DNA from: Actinobacillus vicugnae
GTDB taxonomy: Bacteria > Pseudomonadota > Gammaproteobacteria > Enterobacterales > Pasteurellaceae
Reading direction: 5' to 3'
Assembly: GCF_901687125.1 (NCBI RefSeq)
Contig: NZ_CABFJY010000047.1
Span: 81,367-145,366, forward strand
Length of the DNA: 64,000 bases
Part shown: one piece after another, positions 56,250 to 64,000 of the stretch
Numbering within the stretch: position 1 is the first letter of the stretch
How the letters are laid out: each line of letters starts with the position of its first letter
Made by a program: the position numbers and the translations under genes
Notes under the pieces: generated by a model
The model's input: only the letters and a program-made list of their open reading frames with translations
Databases searched by the model: none
What the model was told of the DNA's origin: nothing

Positions 56250-56608
56250 TGCTACCTCTTTATTTCAAATCGGTTAAGGTTAAAAGTAACGCTCTGTTAC
56301 TCGCATCACAAGTAACCTACCTATTTATGCACTAAATTACAAGCGGAAAATAGCAGAAATGCGAACTTCATCGAAAAAATTGCGTATTTTTCGCAAAATT
56401 ACATTTTTTAAGTAAAATATCATAAAGGATTCATAGAGTTAGCCATTTCAAATACCTAAAAAACAACCAAATTTCCGACTCGCTTTCCACTTTTAGCAGA
56501 CTTGCCTTTTCAAAGTGTTGTTTTATACTAGCTATTTATTGACTATGATGAATTTCTCAACAAAAAAATTGTCATAACAAATCCATAAAATCATCAATGG
56601 AAATTACG
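56250..56608. other. Intergenic region between divergent pepA and the unknown exported-protein gene
   Basis: About 360 bp. A plausible plus-strand promoter has TTGCCT (56502-56507), 16 bases, TATACT (56524-56529), some 80 bp before ATG 56609. Nothing else recognisable is seen. Confidence 0.4.
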
Positions 56609-57427
56609 ATGAAAAAATTAATGAATAAAACTTTTCTTACCAGTCTCATCTGTTTATTAGTGAATGCGTCTGCATTTGCGAATGATAGCGCACTTTTCAA
56701 CCGTTATGAGCAAGCGAAGCTCCGTATTGCCTACGAAGGTCAAGCGGGCGAATTATTGCAACAATTAGCACAACGCCTCAAAGTCGGTTTTATCACGTAC
56801 GAATTAGATACCTCGCGCACGGTTTCAATTCCTAACAATGGCGAAGTGACAATTAAGTCGCTCACCCAACAGCTAGAATCGCAATTACCGAATACAGATA
56901 TTCGTTTTGAAAAAATTGGCTCTCGTCTATTTTTAGTTGCTTCAAATAAAGGTGGTGAACCACTGATTGCACAACAACAAAGCACGCAACAATTTATTGG
57001 TGAAGCGGTTTTTAGCTCTGATGAAGAACAAACGACAGCTACAAATAACGCAACCGCTCAAATTACGCCTAATACGCCAGATTTAACCAGCGAAAGTGCG
57101 CAAAAACTGCAAGCAATTATTGATGTAGTAACCAACAAAGATACGATTGCTAAATCAAAAAATAAAGCACCACAATACCAAGTAGCGAGCAAAGAAAGAC
57201 TTGGCTTACAAAATATCCGTGTTACTCCATTAGGTACATTCTTAGTCTTCGCTGAAAAAACGGATGTTAAAGCGCTACAGGTGAAAGGACGATTTGAAGA
57301 TATTGCACAGCACGATAATTTAATTGCAATTGTGCATAAAGAACGAGCTTCGCCAGCAGAAATTGAAGTAACAGATAAAAATGGTAAAAAGCTACTTTTA
57401 AAAAAATCAGCGACAAAAGCCAAATAA
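56609..57427 (+). CDS. Exported protein of unknown function, secretin/TonB-N-terminal-like domain
   Basis: 272 residues from ATG 56609 (MKKLMNKTFL). The signal peptide is cleaved after 'NASAFA' (about residue 25). Residues about 40-110 ('GQAGELLQQLAQRLKVGFITY', then 'VTIKSLTQQLESQLPNTDIRF') have the layout of an STN/DotD-type small domain that packs against secretins. A low-complexity Thr/Ala/Gln linker follows, then a basic C-terminal domain ending in lysines. There is no lipobox. It has its own terminator and stands alone between pepA and lptF. The family is not known to me. Confidence 0.7.
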   Translation: MKKLMNKTFLTSLICLLVNASAFANDSALFNRYEQAKLRIAYEGQAGELLQQLAQRLKVGFITYELDTSRTVSIPNNGEVTIKSLTQQLESQLPNTDIRFEKIGSRLFLVASNKGGEPLIAQQQSTQQFIGEAVFSSDEEQTTATNNATAQITPNTPDLTSESAQKLQAIIDVVTNKDTIAKSKNKAPQYQVASKERLGLQNIRVTPLGTFLVFAEKTDVKALQVKGRFEDIAQHDNLIAIVHKERASPAEIEVTDKNGKKLLLKKSATKAK

Positions 57428-57445
57428 TACAAGTGAATAGCGCCT

Positions 57446-57472
57446 AAAGCCCCGAACGTCGGGGCTTTATTG
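57446..57472 (+). terminator. Strong hairpin terminator
   Basis: AAAGCCCCGA and TCGGGGCTTT form a ten-bp stem with a three-base loop, 19 bp after the exported-protein gene. Confidence 0.88.
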
Positions 57473-57649
57473 GTTTTTAGAATAGTCAAAATCCGTTCGT
57501 GATTTTTTCGCATAAAAAAGGTATGATTAGCACCTTTTGTAAGCGGTCATTTTTTGCAGCTTTTTTGCAAATTTTAATGAAATTTAACCGCATCGCACCG
57601 ATTTCCCCGAGTCTTTAATCTAGGCTTTAGCAAAAATGAGAGAGATAGC

Positions 57650-58753
57650 GTGATTTTAAGTCGATATTTAACGAAAGAGATCTTCAAAAGCCAATTGGCG
57701 ATCTTATTTATTTTGTTATTAATGTTTTTTAGCCAACAGCTAATTACCGTGCTGAATTCTGCAGTAAGCGGAAAAGTCCCAACTGATTTAGTGCTAAGCC
57801 TATTAGGCTTGGGAATGCCCGCTTTGGCGCAGTTTATGTTACCGCTATCGCTTTTTGTGGCATTGTTGCTTACTTTAGGTCGTTTCTATTCAGAAAGTGA
57901 AATTACCGTAATGCGTGCATGTGGAATCGGGCAAAGCTTATTAACTAAAGTAGCGCTGTTCCTTTCTATTTTTACCACGGCATTAGCAATCTATAACGTA
58001 TTTTGGCTTACGCCTTGGGCGATCAATAAACAAAGTGAAATGTTAGCCGAAGCGAAATCTAACCCTCGTTTCTCTGCTCTCTCTGCAGGACAATTTATGA
58101 CTGCAGGCGGCTATGTTTTATTTATCGAAAATATCAATAATGAACAGAATAAATTAAATGATATTTATGTTTTCCAGCCTGATCAGCAAAAGAAAAACCG
58201 CCCTTCTGTAGTTGTCGCAGAATCTGGTCAATTACAGGGTTTACCTAATGGTGATCAAATTTTAACCTTAAAAAATAGCACTCGCTATGAAGGCACTGCA
58301 AATGTGGCAGATTTCCGTATTTCTCACTTTGATAATTACCAAGCTTATCTCGGTTATCAAAATGTAGATTCGAATGAAAAATTGGTTCAGCGTGCAGATT
58401 TCAATAAGCTGATGACAGATTCATCTAACGAGGCAAAAGCTGAGTTGCAATGGCGCTTTGCACTGATTTTTGCAGTGCCGTTAATGGCACTGCTTGCCGT
58501 GCCAATGAGTAACGTAAACCCTCGCCAAGGACGTTTTGCCAAAGTGATTCCAGCAGTCTTGCTCTACTTAATTTATTTCTTGCTCCAAAGCTCTCTTAAA
58601 TCATCTGGTGCTTCGGGCAAATTAGATGCAACGCTATTAATGCCTCTGGTGTCTATCGCATTTTTTGTATTAGCTATGATAATGAACTTTTGGGATACCA
58701 AATGGATGTCAGCAATTCGTTATTCTTTTAGTCGTAATAAGGCGGTGGCGTAA
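57650..58753 (+). CDS. lptF: LPS export ABC permease LptF
   Basis: 367 residues from GTG 57650 (reading MILSRYLTKEIFK). Six membrane helices surround a periplasmic beta-jellyroll domain (about 125-270). 'FYSESEITVMRACGIGQ' is the coupling-helix region that meets LptB. With LptG it pulls LPS from the inner membrane to the LptA bridge. The gene ends directly at the lptG start. Confidence 0.95.
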   Translation: MILSRYLTKEIFKSQLAILFILLLMFFSQQLITVLNSAVSGKVPTDLVLSLLGLGMPALAQFMLPLSLFVALLLTLGRFYSESEITVMRACGIGQSLLTKVALFLSIFTTALAIYNVFWLTPWAINKQSEMLAEAKSNPRFSALSAGQFMTAGGYVLFIENINNEQNKLNDIYVFQPDQQKKNRPSVVVAESGQLQGLPNGDQILTLKNSTRYEGTANVADFRISHFDNYQAYLGYQNVDSNEKLVQRADFNKLMTDSSNEAKAELQWRFALIFAVPLMALLAVPMSNVNPRQGRFAKVIPAVLLYLIYFLLQSSLKSSGASGKLDATLLMPLVSIAFFVLAMIMNFWDTKWMSAIRYSFSRNKAVA

Positions 58754-59836
58754 ATGAATTTATTAGGTATGAATATTCTTGAGCGCTATATTGGCAAAAC
58801 CATTATCAGTATGATTTTTGCCGTGCTATTAATGTCGAGCGGTTTGGTGTTTATCATCAAATTGGTAGAAGAATTTAAAGACGTCGGAAAAGGCTCTTAC
58901 GATGCACTTACTGCCACTTATTATTCACTGTTAATGTTACCGAGTGACATTAAAGAATTTATCCCTGTTGTCGCATTAATTGGGGGGCTACTCGGATTAG
59001 GTAACCTTGCCAGCCGTAGTGAATTAGTGGTAATGCAATCTTCTGGTTTTTCACGTTTTAGAATCGGGTTAGCGGTGATGAAAACTGCTATTCCGTTGAT
59101 TGTATTTACTATGTTTGTGAGTGAATGGGGAATTCCGCAAACCGAGCAATACGCACGAAATATGCGCTCAATCGCTCAAAGTGGCGGTTCTATGCTTTCT
59201 ACCAAGGGCGGTTTTTGGGCAAAAGATGGTAGTGATTTTATTTACATTCGCCATATCGAAAATGAACGTAAATTAAATAGTGTTTCGATTTACCACTTTG
59301 AAAATAAAGCGCTGAAATCAGTTACACAAGCAGAAAATGCGGTGTTTAATGGTGAAAATTGGACACTACAAAGCGTACAAACCGCCTCCCTTGGCGACAA
59401 TAACATCCAGCAGGCTAAAGTAGTGAATAAAGATTGGCAGACAACGATCACGCCAAGCAAATTGGGAATCGTATCGCTGAAACCTGAATCACTTTCTATT
59501 TCAGGCTTGTCCGATTATGTAGGCTTTTTAAAAGAAACAGGGCAAGATTCAAAACGCTTCCAAATTGCATTTTGGCGTAAAGTTTATCAACCAATTTCCA
59601 TGGCAGTGATGATGTTACTTGCAATCTCATTCGTGTTTGGACCACTACGTAGCAGTGCTATGGGAACCAAATTATTTATCGGTATTATAGCAGGCTTTGT
59701 GTTCTATGTTTCAAATATCGTGTTTGGTAATATGACCCTCGTGTTCTCTTGGATACCCGTGGTAATCGGCGCACTTATACCGAGTATAATTTGTTTAGCT
59801 ATCGTCTGGTGGCTACTTACTAAGAAACGTGATTAA
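58754..59836 (+). CDS. lptG: LPS export ABC permease LptG
   Basis: 360 residues from ATG 58754, adjacent to the lptF stop. An alternative ATG at 58769 (MNILERYIGKT) also fits the family start. It has six helices with the jellyroll between helices 3 and 4, and 'LASRSELVVMQSSGFSRFRIG' as coupling helix. It is followed by an inverted uptake-signal terminator. Confidence 0.95.
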   Translation: MNLLGMNILERYIGKTIISMIFAVLLMSSGLVFIIKLVEEFKDVGKGSYDALTATYYSLLMLPSDIKEFIPVVALIGGLLGLGNLASRSELVVMQSSGFSRFRIGLAVMKTAIPLIVFTMFVSEWGIPQTEQYARNMRSIAQSGGSMLSTKGGFWAKDGSDFIYIRHIENERKLNSVSIYHFENKALKSVTQAENAVFNGENWTLQSVQTASLGDNNIQQAKVVNKDWQTTITPSKLGIVSLKPESLSISGLSDYVGFLKETGQDSKRFQIAFWRKVYQPISMAVMMLLAISFVFGPLRSSAMGTKLFIGIIAGFVFYVSNIVFGNMTLVFSWIPVVIGALIPSIICLAIVWWLLTKKRD

Positions 59837-59844
59837 GAGCGAAA

Positions 59845-59893
59845 ACAAGCGGTTAAATTTCTGCAATATTTTGCAAAAAATTAACCGCTTATT
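59845..59893 (+). terminator. Inverted uptake-sequence terminator after lptG
   Basis: ACAAGCGGTTAAATTTC pairs with AAATTAACCGCTTA and is followed by T residues. Confidence 0.75.
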
Positions 59894-59941
59894 TATGTTA
59901 AAATCCCGTCAATTTTTTCTTATCTAACTATAAATATCGTA

Positions 59942-62900
59942 ATGACCCAACAACGTTTCGTTCATCTTAAAGTTCATAGTGATTTCTCAATGGTTGATGG
60001 CTTGGCTAAAGTAAAACCATTAATCAAAACTGCTGTTGCTAACAATATGGTGGCAATGACATTAACCGATTTCAGTAACTTTTGTGGCTTAGTTAAATTT
60101 TACGGCGAAGCGTTAAGCTCAGGATTAAAACCGATTATAGGGGCGGATGTGATGGTTCGCCCTGAACCTGATAGCGAAGATTTTTTCGAGCTTACGCTAC
60201 TTGCCAAAAATAATACGGGTTATCACAATATTACTCTTTTACTTTCAAAGGCATATCAGCAAGGCTATGTTGAATTTCCAGTAGTGGAAAAAGCATGGTT
60301 GGCTGAATTAGGCGAAGGGATCATTATCCTATCTGGCGGTCGCAATGGTGATGTAGGTAAAGCGTTACTCAAAGAAAATGAAGCTGAAGCCGAGAAATTA
60401 GTCAGCTTTTATCAGCAACACTTCCCTGATCACTATTACCTTGCTCTTTGTCGTACAGGGCGTGTGGATGAAGAACGTTATATTCAACAAGCGGTCATTT
60501 TTTCACAAAAACACCAATTACCTCTTGTGGCAGTAAACGATGTGGTTTTTCTGAAAGAAAGTGATTTTGATGCACATGAAATCCGTGTGGCGATTCACGA
60601 CAGTTACACGCTAGACGATCCGAAACGCCCGAAAAAATATTCGGCACAACAATATTTCCGTAGCGAACAAGAAATGTGTGCCTTGTTTGCCGATTTACCA
60701 CAAGCGATTGAAAATACTGTACAAATTGCAATGCGCTGTAATGTTACGGTGCGCTTGGGCGAATATTTCCTGCCTAACTTCCCAACAGGTGATCTTTCAA
60801 CAGAAGACTTTTTAGTTAAAAAATCTCGTGAGGGTTTAGAAGAGCGTTTAGCATTTCTATTTCCCGATCCTGAAGAACGTCAAAACAAGCGGTCAGTTTA
60901 TGATGAACGTTTGCAAGTTGAGCTAGATGTAATTAACCAAATGGGTTTCCCTGGTTACTTCTTGATCGTAATGGAATTTATCCAATGGTCAAAAGATAAC
61001 GATATTCCCGTAGGGCCTGGCCGTGGTTCAGGGGCGGGGTCATTAGTTGCCTATGCGCTAAAAATTACCGACTTAGACCCACTTGCTTTCGATTTGCTTT
61101 TTGAGCGTTTCTTAAACCCAGAACGTGTTTCGATGCCCGATTTTGACGTCGATTTCTGTATGGACGGTCGAGATCGTGTAATTGAACACGTGGCGGATAC
61201 TTATGGTCGCCAAGCGGTTTCACAGATTATTACTTTTGGTACTATGGCGGCAAAAGCGGTAATTCGAGATGTAGGGCGAGTGCTTGGGCATCCGTATAAC
61301 TTTGTCGATCGTATTTCTAAACTGATTCCGCCTGATCCAGGTATGACGCTTGCTAAAGCCTTTGATGCCGAACCAAAACTGCCTGAACTTTACGAAGCCG
61401 ATGAAGAAGTTAAAGACTTAATTGATATGGCACGTAAGCTCGAAGGTGTAACACGAAATGCAGGTAAACACGCAGGTGGCGTGGTGATTGCGCCAACTGC
61501 CATTACCGATTTTTCACCACTTTACTGCGATTCTGAAGGCTTACACCCCGTTACCCACTTCGATAAAAATGATGTGGAATATGCGGGCTTAGTAAAATTT
61601 GACTTCTTGGGGCTACGCACGCTCACTATTATCAAATGGGCTCTGGAGATGATCAACCAACGTTTAGCTAGAGAAGGCAAAGAACCGATTCGTATCGAAA
61701 GCATTCCACTTGATGATAAAAAATCGTTTGATTTACTGCTCGCCGCCAAAACAACGGCAGTCTTCCAGCTAGAGTCACGTGGTATGAAAGATTTGATTTC
61801 ACGCCTTAAACCAGACTGCTTTGAAGATATTATCGCATTGGTGGCACTATTCCGCCCAGGTCCTCTAGAGTCTGGCATGGTGCAAAACTTTATCGACCGT
61901 AAACACGGACATGAGGAAGTTTCTTACCCTGATGCACAATATCAGCATGAATCGCTCAAACCAATTTTAGAGCCGACCTATGGCGTTATTGTTTACCAAG
62001 AGCAAGTAATGCAAATTGCACAGGTTCTGGCAGGCTACACCTTAGGTGGTGCGGACTTGTTACGCCGTGCGATGGGTAAGAAAAAACCTGAAGAAATGGC
62101 AGCACAGCGTGAAATCTTTGAGAAAGGTGCGATCAAACAAGGCATTGATGGCGATCTTGCGATGAAGATCTTCGACTTGGTAGAAAAATTTGCAGGTTAT
62201 GGCTTTAATAAATCGCACTCTGCTGCTTATGCGCTGGTTTCTTATCAAACCTTATGGCTTAAAGCGCACTATCCTGCCGAATTTATGGCAGCGGTAATGA
62301 CTTCAGAGATGGACAATACCGATAAAATTGTTGGCTTCTATGACGAATGTATCAATATGGGCTTAACCGTTGTACCACCTGATGTAAACAGTGGTAAACA
62401 CCGTTTTTCGGTGAATGAAAAAGGGGAAATTGTATATGGTTTAGGCGCAATTAAAGGCGTTGGTGAAGGCCCTGTTGAGGCAATTCTAGAAGCTCGTGAA
62501 AAAGATGGCATTTTTAAAGATCTCTTCGATTTAACCGCACGTGTCGATCTGAAGAAAATCAACCGTCGCACCTTTGAAGGCTTAATTATGTCGGGCGCTT
62601 TCGACAAACTTGGGCCTCATCGCGCTGCTCTGATGAAAAACTTAGAAGATGCTCTCAAGGCTTCTGACCAACACAGCAAAATGGAAGCACTCGGGCAAAG
62701 CGATATGTTTGGTGTGCTGACTGAAACCCCTGAAGAAGTACAAAACGCCTATGCGAATACGCCCAAATGGTCAGAACAAATGCTTCTGGATGGCGAACGT
62801 ACTACCCTCGGTTTATATCTCAGTGGTCACCCAATTGGACGTTTCTTAAAAGAGTTATCACATTACGCCCCTGTACGTTTAAACGAGCTACAACCGACCC

Positions 62901-63418
62901 GCCGTGGGCAGGTGGTTACAGTTGCTGGTATTGTAATGGGTTCACGTATCGCAGTCACTAAACGTGGTAGTCGTTTAGGTATTGCAACTATTGAGGATCG
63001 TTCTGGCAAATTAGATATGACGTTATTTTCTGAAGCATTGGAAACCTATGGACACTTGTTAGAAAAAGATAGCATACTGATCGCAACAGGTTCAGTGCAG
63101 TTCGATGATTTTAGCGGTGGATTAAAAATGTCAGTGCGCGAAGTTGCAACATTAGATGAAGCTCGTAGTCGCTACGCTAAAAGTCTTGCTTTAGCGGTTA
63201 ATCAAGAACAACTCACCCCGCAATTTGTGAAGCAATTACGAGAAATCATTGAACCGAATAAAGAAGGCACGTTACCATTGCACTTCTATTACCAAAGCCC
63301 TGAAGGTCGTGCGCTATTGCGTAGTGGCGTAGAATGGCGCATTACTCCGAAAGATGAAATGCTCGATCAACTCAAAACACTACTTGGTGAAAATGCGGTA
63401 GAACTTGAGTTTGAATAA
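59942..63418 (+). CDS. dnaE: DNA polymerase III alpha subunit
   Basis: A 1158-residue replicative polymerase, full length. The N-terminal PHP domain ('[14 protein letters not shown]') precedes the catalytic palm with '[16 protein letters not shown]' and the aspartates in '[14 protein letters not shown]', then the tandem HhH and OB domains. Two internal uptake signals (60487-60495 and 60885-60893) are embedded in the coding sequence. It ends about 10 bp before an insertion sequence. Confidence 0.98.
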   Translation: MTQQRFVHLKVHSDFSMVDGLAKVKPLIKTAVANNMVAMTLTDFSNFCGLVKFYGEALSSGLKPIIGADVMVRPEPDSEDFFELTLLAKNNTGYHNITLLLSKAYQQGYVEFPVVEKAWLAELGEGIIILSGGRNGDVGKALLKENEAEAEKLVSFYQQHFPDHYYLALCRTGRVDEERYIQQAVIFSQKHQLPLVAVNDVVFLKESDFDAHEIRVAIHDSYTLDDPKRPKKYSAQQYFRSEQEMCALFADLPQAIENTVQIAMRCNVTVRLGEYFLPNFPTGDLSTEDFLVKKSREGLEERLAFLFPDPEERQNKRSVYDERLQVELDVINQMGFPGYFLIVMEFIQWSKDNDIPVGPGRGSGAGSLVAYALKITDLDPLAFDLLFERFLNPERVSMPDFDVDFCMDGRDRVIEHVADTYGRQAVSQIITFGTMAAKAVIRDVGRVLGHPYNFVDRISKLIPPDPGMTLAKAFDAEPKLPELYEADEEVKDLIDMARKLEGVTRNAGKHAGGVVIAPTAITDFSPLYCDSEGLHPVTHFDKNDVEYAGLVKFDFLGLRTLTIIKWALEMINQRLAREGKEPIRIESIPLDDKKSFDLLLAAKTTAVFQLESRGMKDLISRLKPDCFEDIIALVALFRPGPLESGMVQNFIDRKHGHEEVSYPDAQYQHESLKPILEPTYGVIVYQEQVMQIAQVLAGYTLGGADLLRRAMGKKKPEEMAAQREIFEKGAIKQGIDGDLAMKIFDLVEKFAGYGFNKSHSAAYALVSYQTLWLKAHYPAEFMAAVMTSEMDNTDKIVGFYDECINMGLTVVPPDVNSGKHRFSVNEKGEIVYGLGAIKGVGEGPVEAILEAREKDGIFKDLFDLTARVDLKKINRRTFEGLIMSGAFDKLGPHRAALMKNLEDALKASDQHSKMEALGQSDMFGVLTETPEEVQNAYANTPKWSEQMLLDGERTTLGLYLSGHPIGRFLKELSHYAPVRLNELQPTRRGQVVTVAGIVMGSRIAVTKRGSRLGIATIEDRSGKLDMTLFSEALETYGHLLEKDSILIATGSVQFDDFSGGLKMSVREVATLDEARSRYAKSLALAVNQEQLTPQFVKQLREIIEPNKEGTLPLHFYYQSPEGRALLRSGVEWRITPKDEMLDQLKTLLGENAVELEFE

Positions 63419-63425
63419 CAAAACA

Positions 63426-64000
63426 TGATCTGCCCCCCAAAAGTTGGACAGGTTAGTACACTATAAATATTGAGCTCTGTATTGTGCAGGGCTCAATCCT
63501 TTTAAATCCATTTTTATACGCTTTTGGTTGTAATACACCACATATTCTTCCAACTCAGCCTGTAGTTCCGCTATCGACGTATAGTTGCGGTTGTAAAAAC
63601 ACTCTGATTTCAAAATGCCAAAGCAACTTTCAATCACCGCATTATCATAGCAGTTCCCCCGTCTGCTCATGCTCTGTATCGCTTTGCCTTCCAGCATCTG
63701 CCGCCATTCGCTCGTGCCGTAAAGTTACGCCCTGGTCGCTGTGAATAATCGGGCAATCCGTCGCACTTAATTGGCTAAGCCCTTGTTCCAACATCTTTTT
63801 TACCATCGAAAATTTGGGCCGTGTGGCAAATTGATAAGCGATAATTTCGCGATTCGCCAAATCCATCAACGCTGAAAAATAAAGCTTCGCTTGCCCAAGA
63901 TGAAATTCGGTGACGTCCGTTACCCATTTTTGATTCGGCTTCGTCGCATTAAAATCACGATTGAGTAAATTCGGCGCAATATATGACGTTTTACCGCGTT
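63426..64000 (-). mobile_element. IS3-family insertion sequence, IS150 group, right end
   Basis: The end begins near 63426 with TGATCTGCCCCCCAAAAGT, the IS150-group type of terminal inverted repeat. The element extends past the window edge. It is inserted directly downstream of dnaE. Confidence 0.8.
63461..64000 (-). pseudogene. IS3-family transposase OrfB, frameshifted and cut by the window edge
   Basis: On the minus strand the integrase core reads 'NQKWVTDVTEFHLGQAKLYF' (first catalytic Asp) and 'CPIIHSDQG' (second Asp), then shifts frame near 63707 and continues as 'SMSRRGNCYDNAVIESCFG' (catalytic Glu) to 'LSPAQYRAQYL'. A single extra A at about 63707 explains the break. Without it the DDE domain would be whole. 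The upstream orfA lies outside the window. Confidence 0.82.

Overview
The window is chromosomal DNA of a member of the Pasteurellaceae, most likely of the Actinobacillus pleuropneumoniae branch. The main reason is the repeated uptake signal sequence ACAAGCGGT, which I found as an exact 9-mer at about 18 places and which is the Apl type. The H. influenzae type AAGTGCGGT appears only once. Gene content fits: dispersin B, OmpW, Rep, RuvAB, PotABC, ClpB, AspA and DnaE in a low-GC background.

Layout. 0-0.5 kb: end of a YajG-like lipoprotein. 0.6-5.3 kb: an alpha-galactoside locus (LacI repressor, LacY-type symporter, GH36 alpha-galactosidase) with two CRP sites and two LacI-type operators between the divergent genes. 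5.5-9.0 kb: oppBC plus one fused double ATPase, with no binding protein beside it. 9.2-13.7 kb: ruvAB and potABC. 13.9-17.3 kb: a lone antitoxin-like regulator, rep and a TatD nuclease.

17.4-24.4 kb is the most unusual part: a cassette with an unknown leader gene, a DUF4123 (T6SS adaptor-type) gene, a 992-residue VasX-like toxin, and two tandem, near-identical membrane proteins that differ only in the loop between their two membrane segments. A small remnant of a second VasX-like toxin lies just beyond them. This reads as a contact-dependent effector with two immunity alleles, and it carries the only exact H. influenzae-type uptake sequence.

24.5-29.7 kb is a scrapyard: an IS1595-family transposase remnant, an IS30-like remnant and an old-yellow-enzyme remnant surround one intact Fur-box-controlled TonB-dependent receptor of the transferrin/lactoferrin/hemoglobin class. 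29.8-37.0 kb: metK and mmuM flanking a MetJ box, two tandem arginine/ornithine-type antiporters, a membrane protein, and argE. 37.1-40.7 kb: ompW and clpB sharing an intergenic region with FNR, CRP and heat-shock sites. 40.7-44.1 kb: an arsenic operon (arsR, arsC, SulP, ACR3). 44.1-46.0 kb: aspA and a DUF1294 gene. 46.0-48.7 kb: an AT-rich island (EamA exporter, cysteine-synthase remnant, MocR regulator with an in-frame stop) bounded by two near-identical terminator repeats.

48.7-53.1 kb: purM with a PurR box, a lipoprotein form of dispersin B, and a preQ1 riboswitch controlling queCDE. 53.2-63.4 kb: glpT, pepA, an unknown exported protein, lptFG and dnaE. The window ends in an IS3-family (IS150 group) element with a frameshifted transposase.
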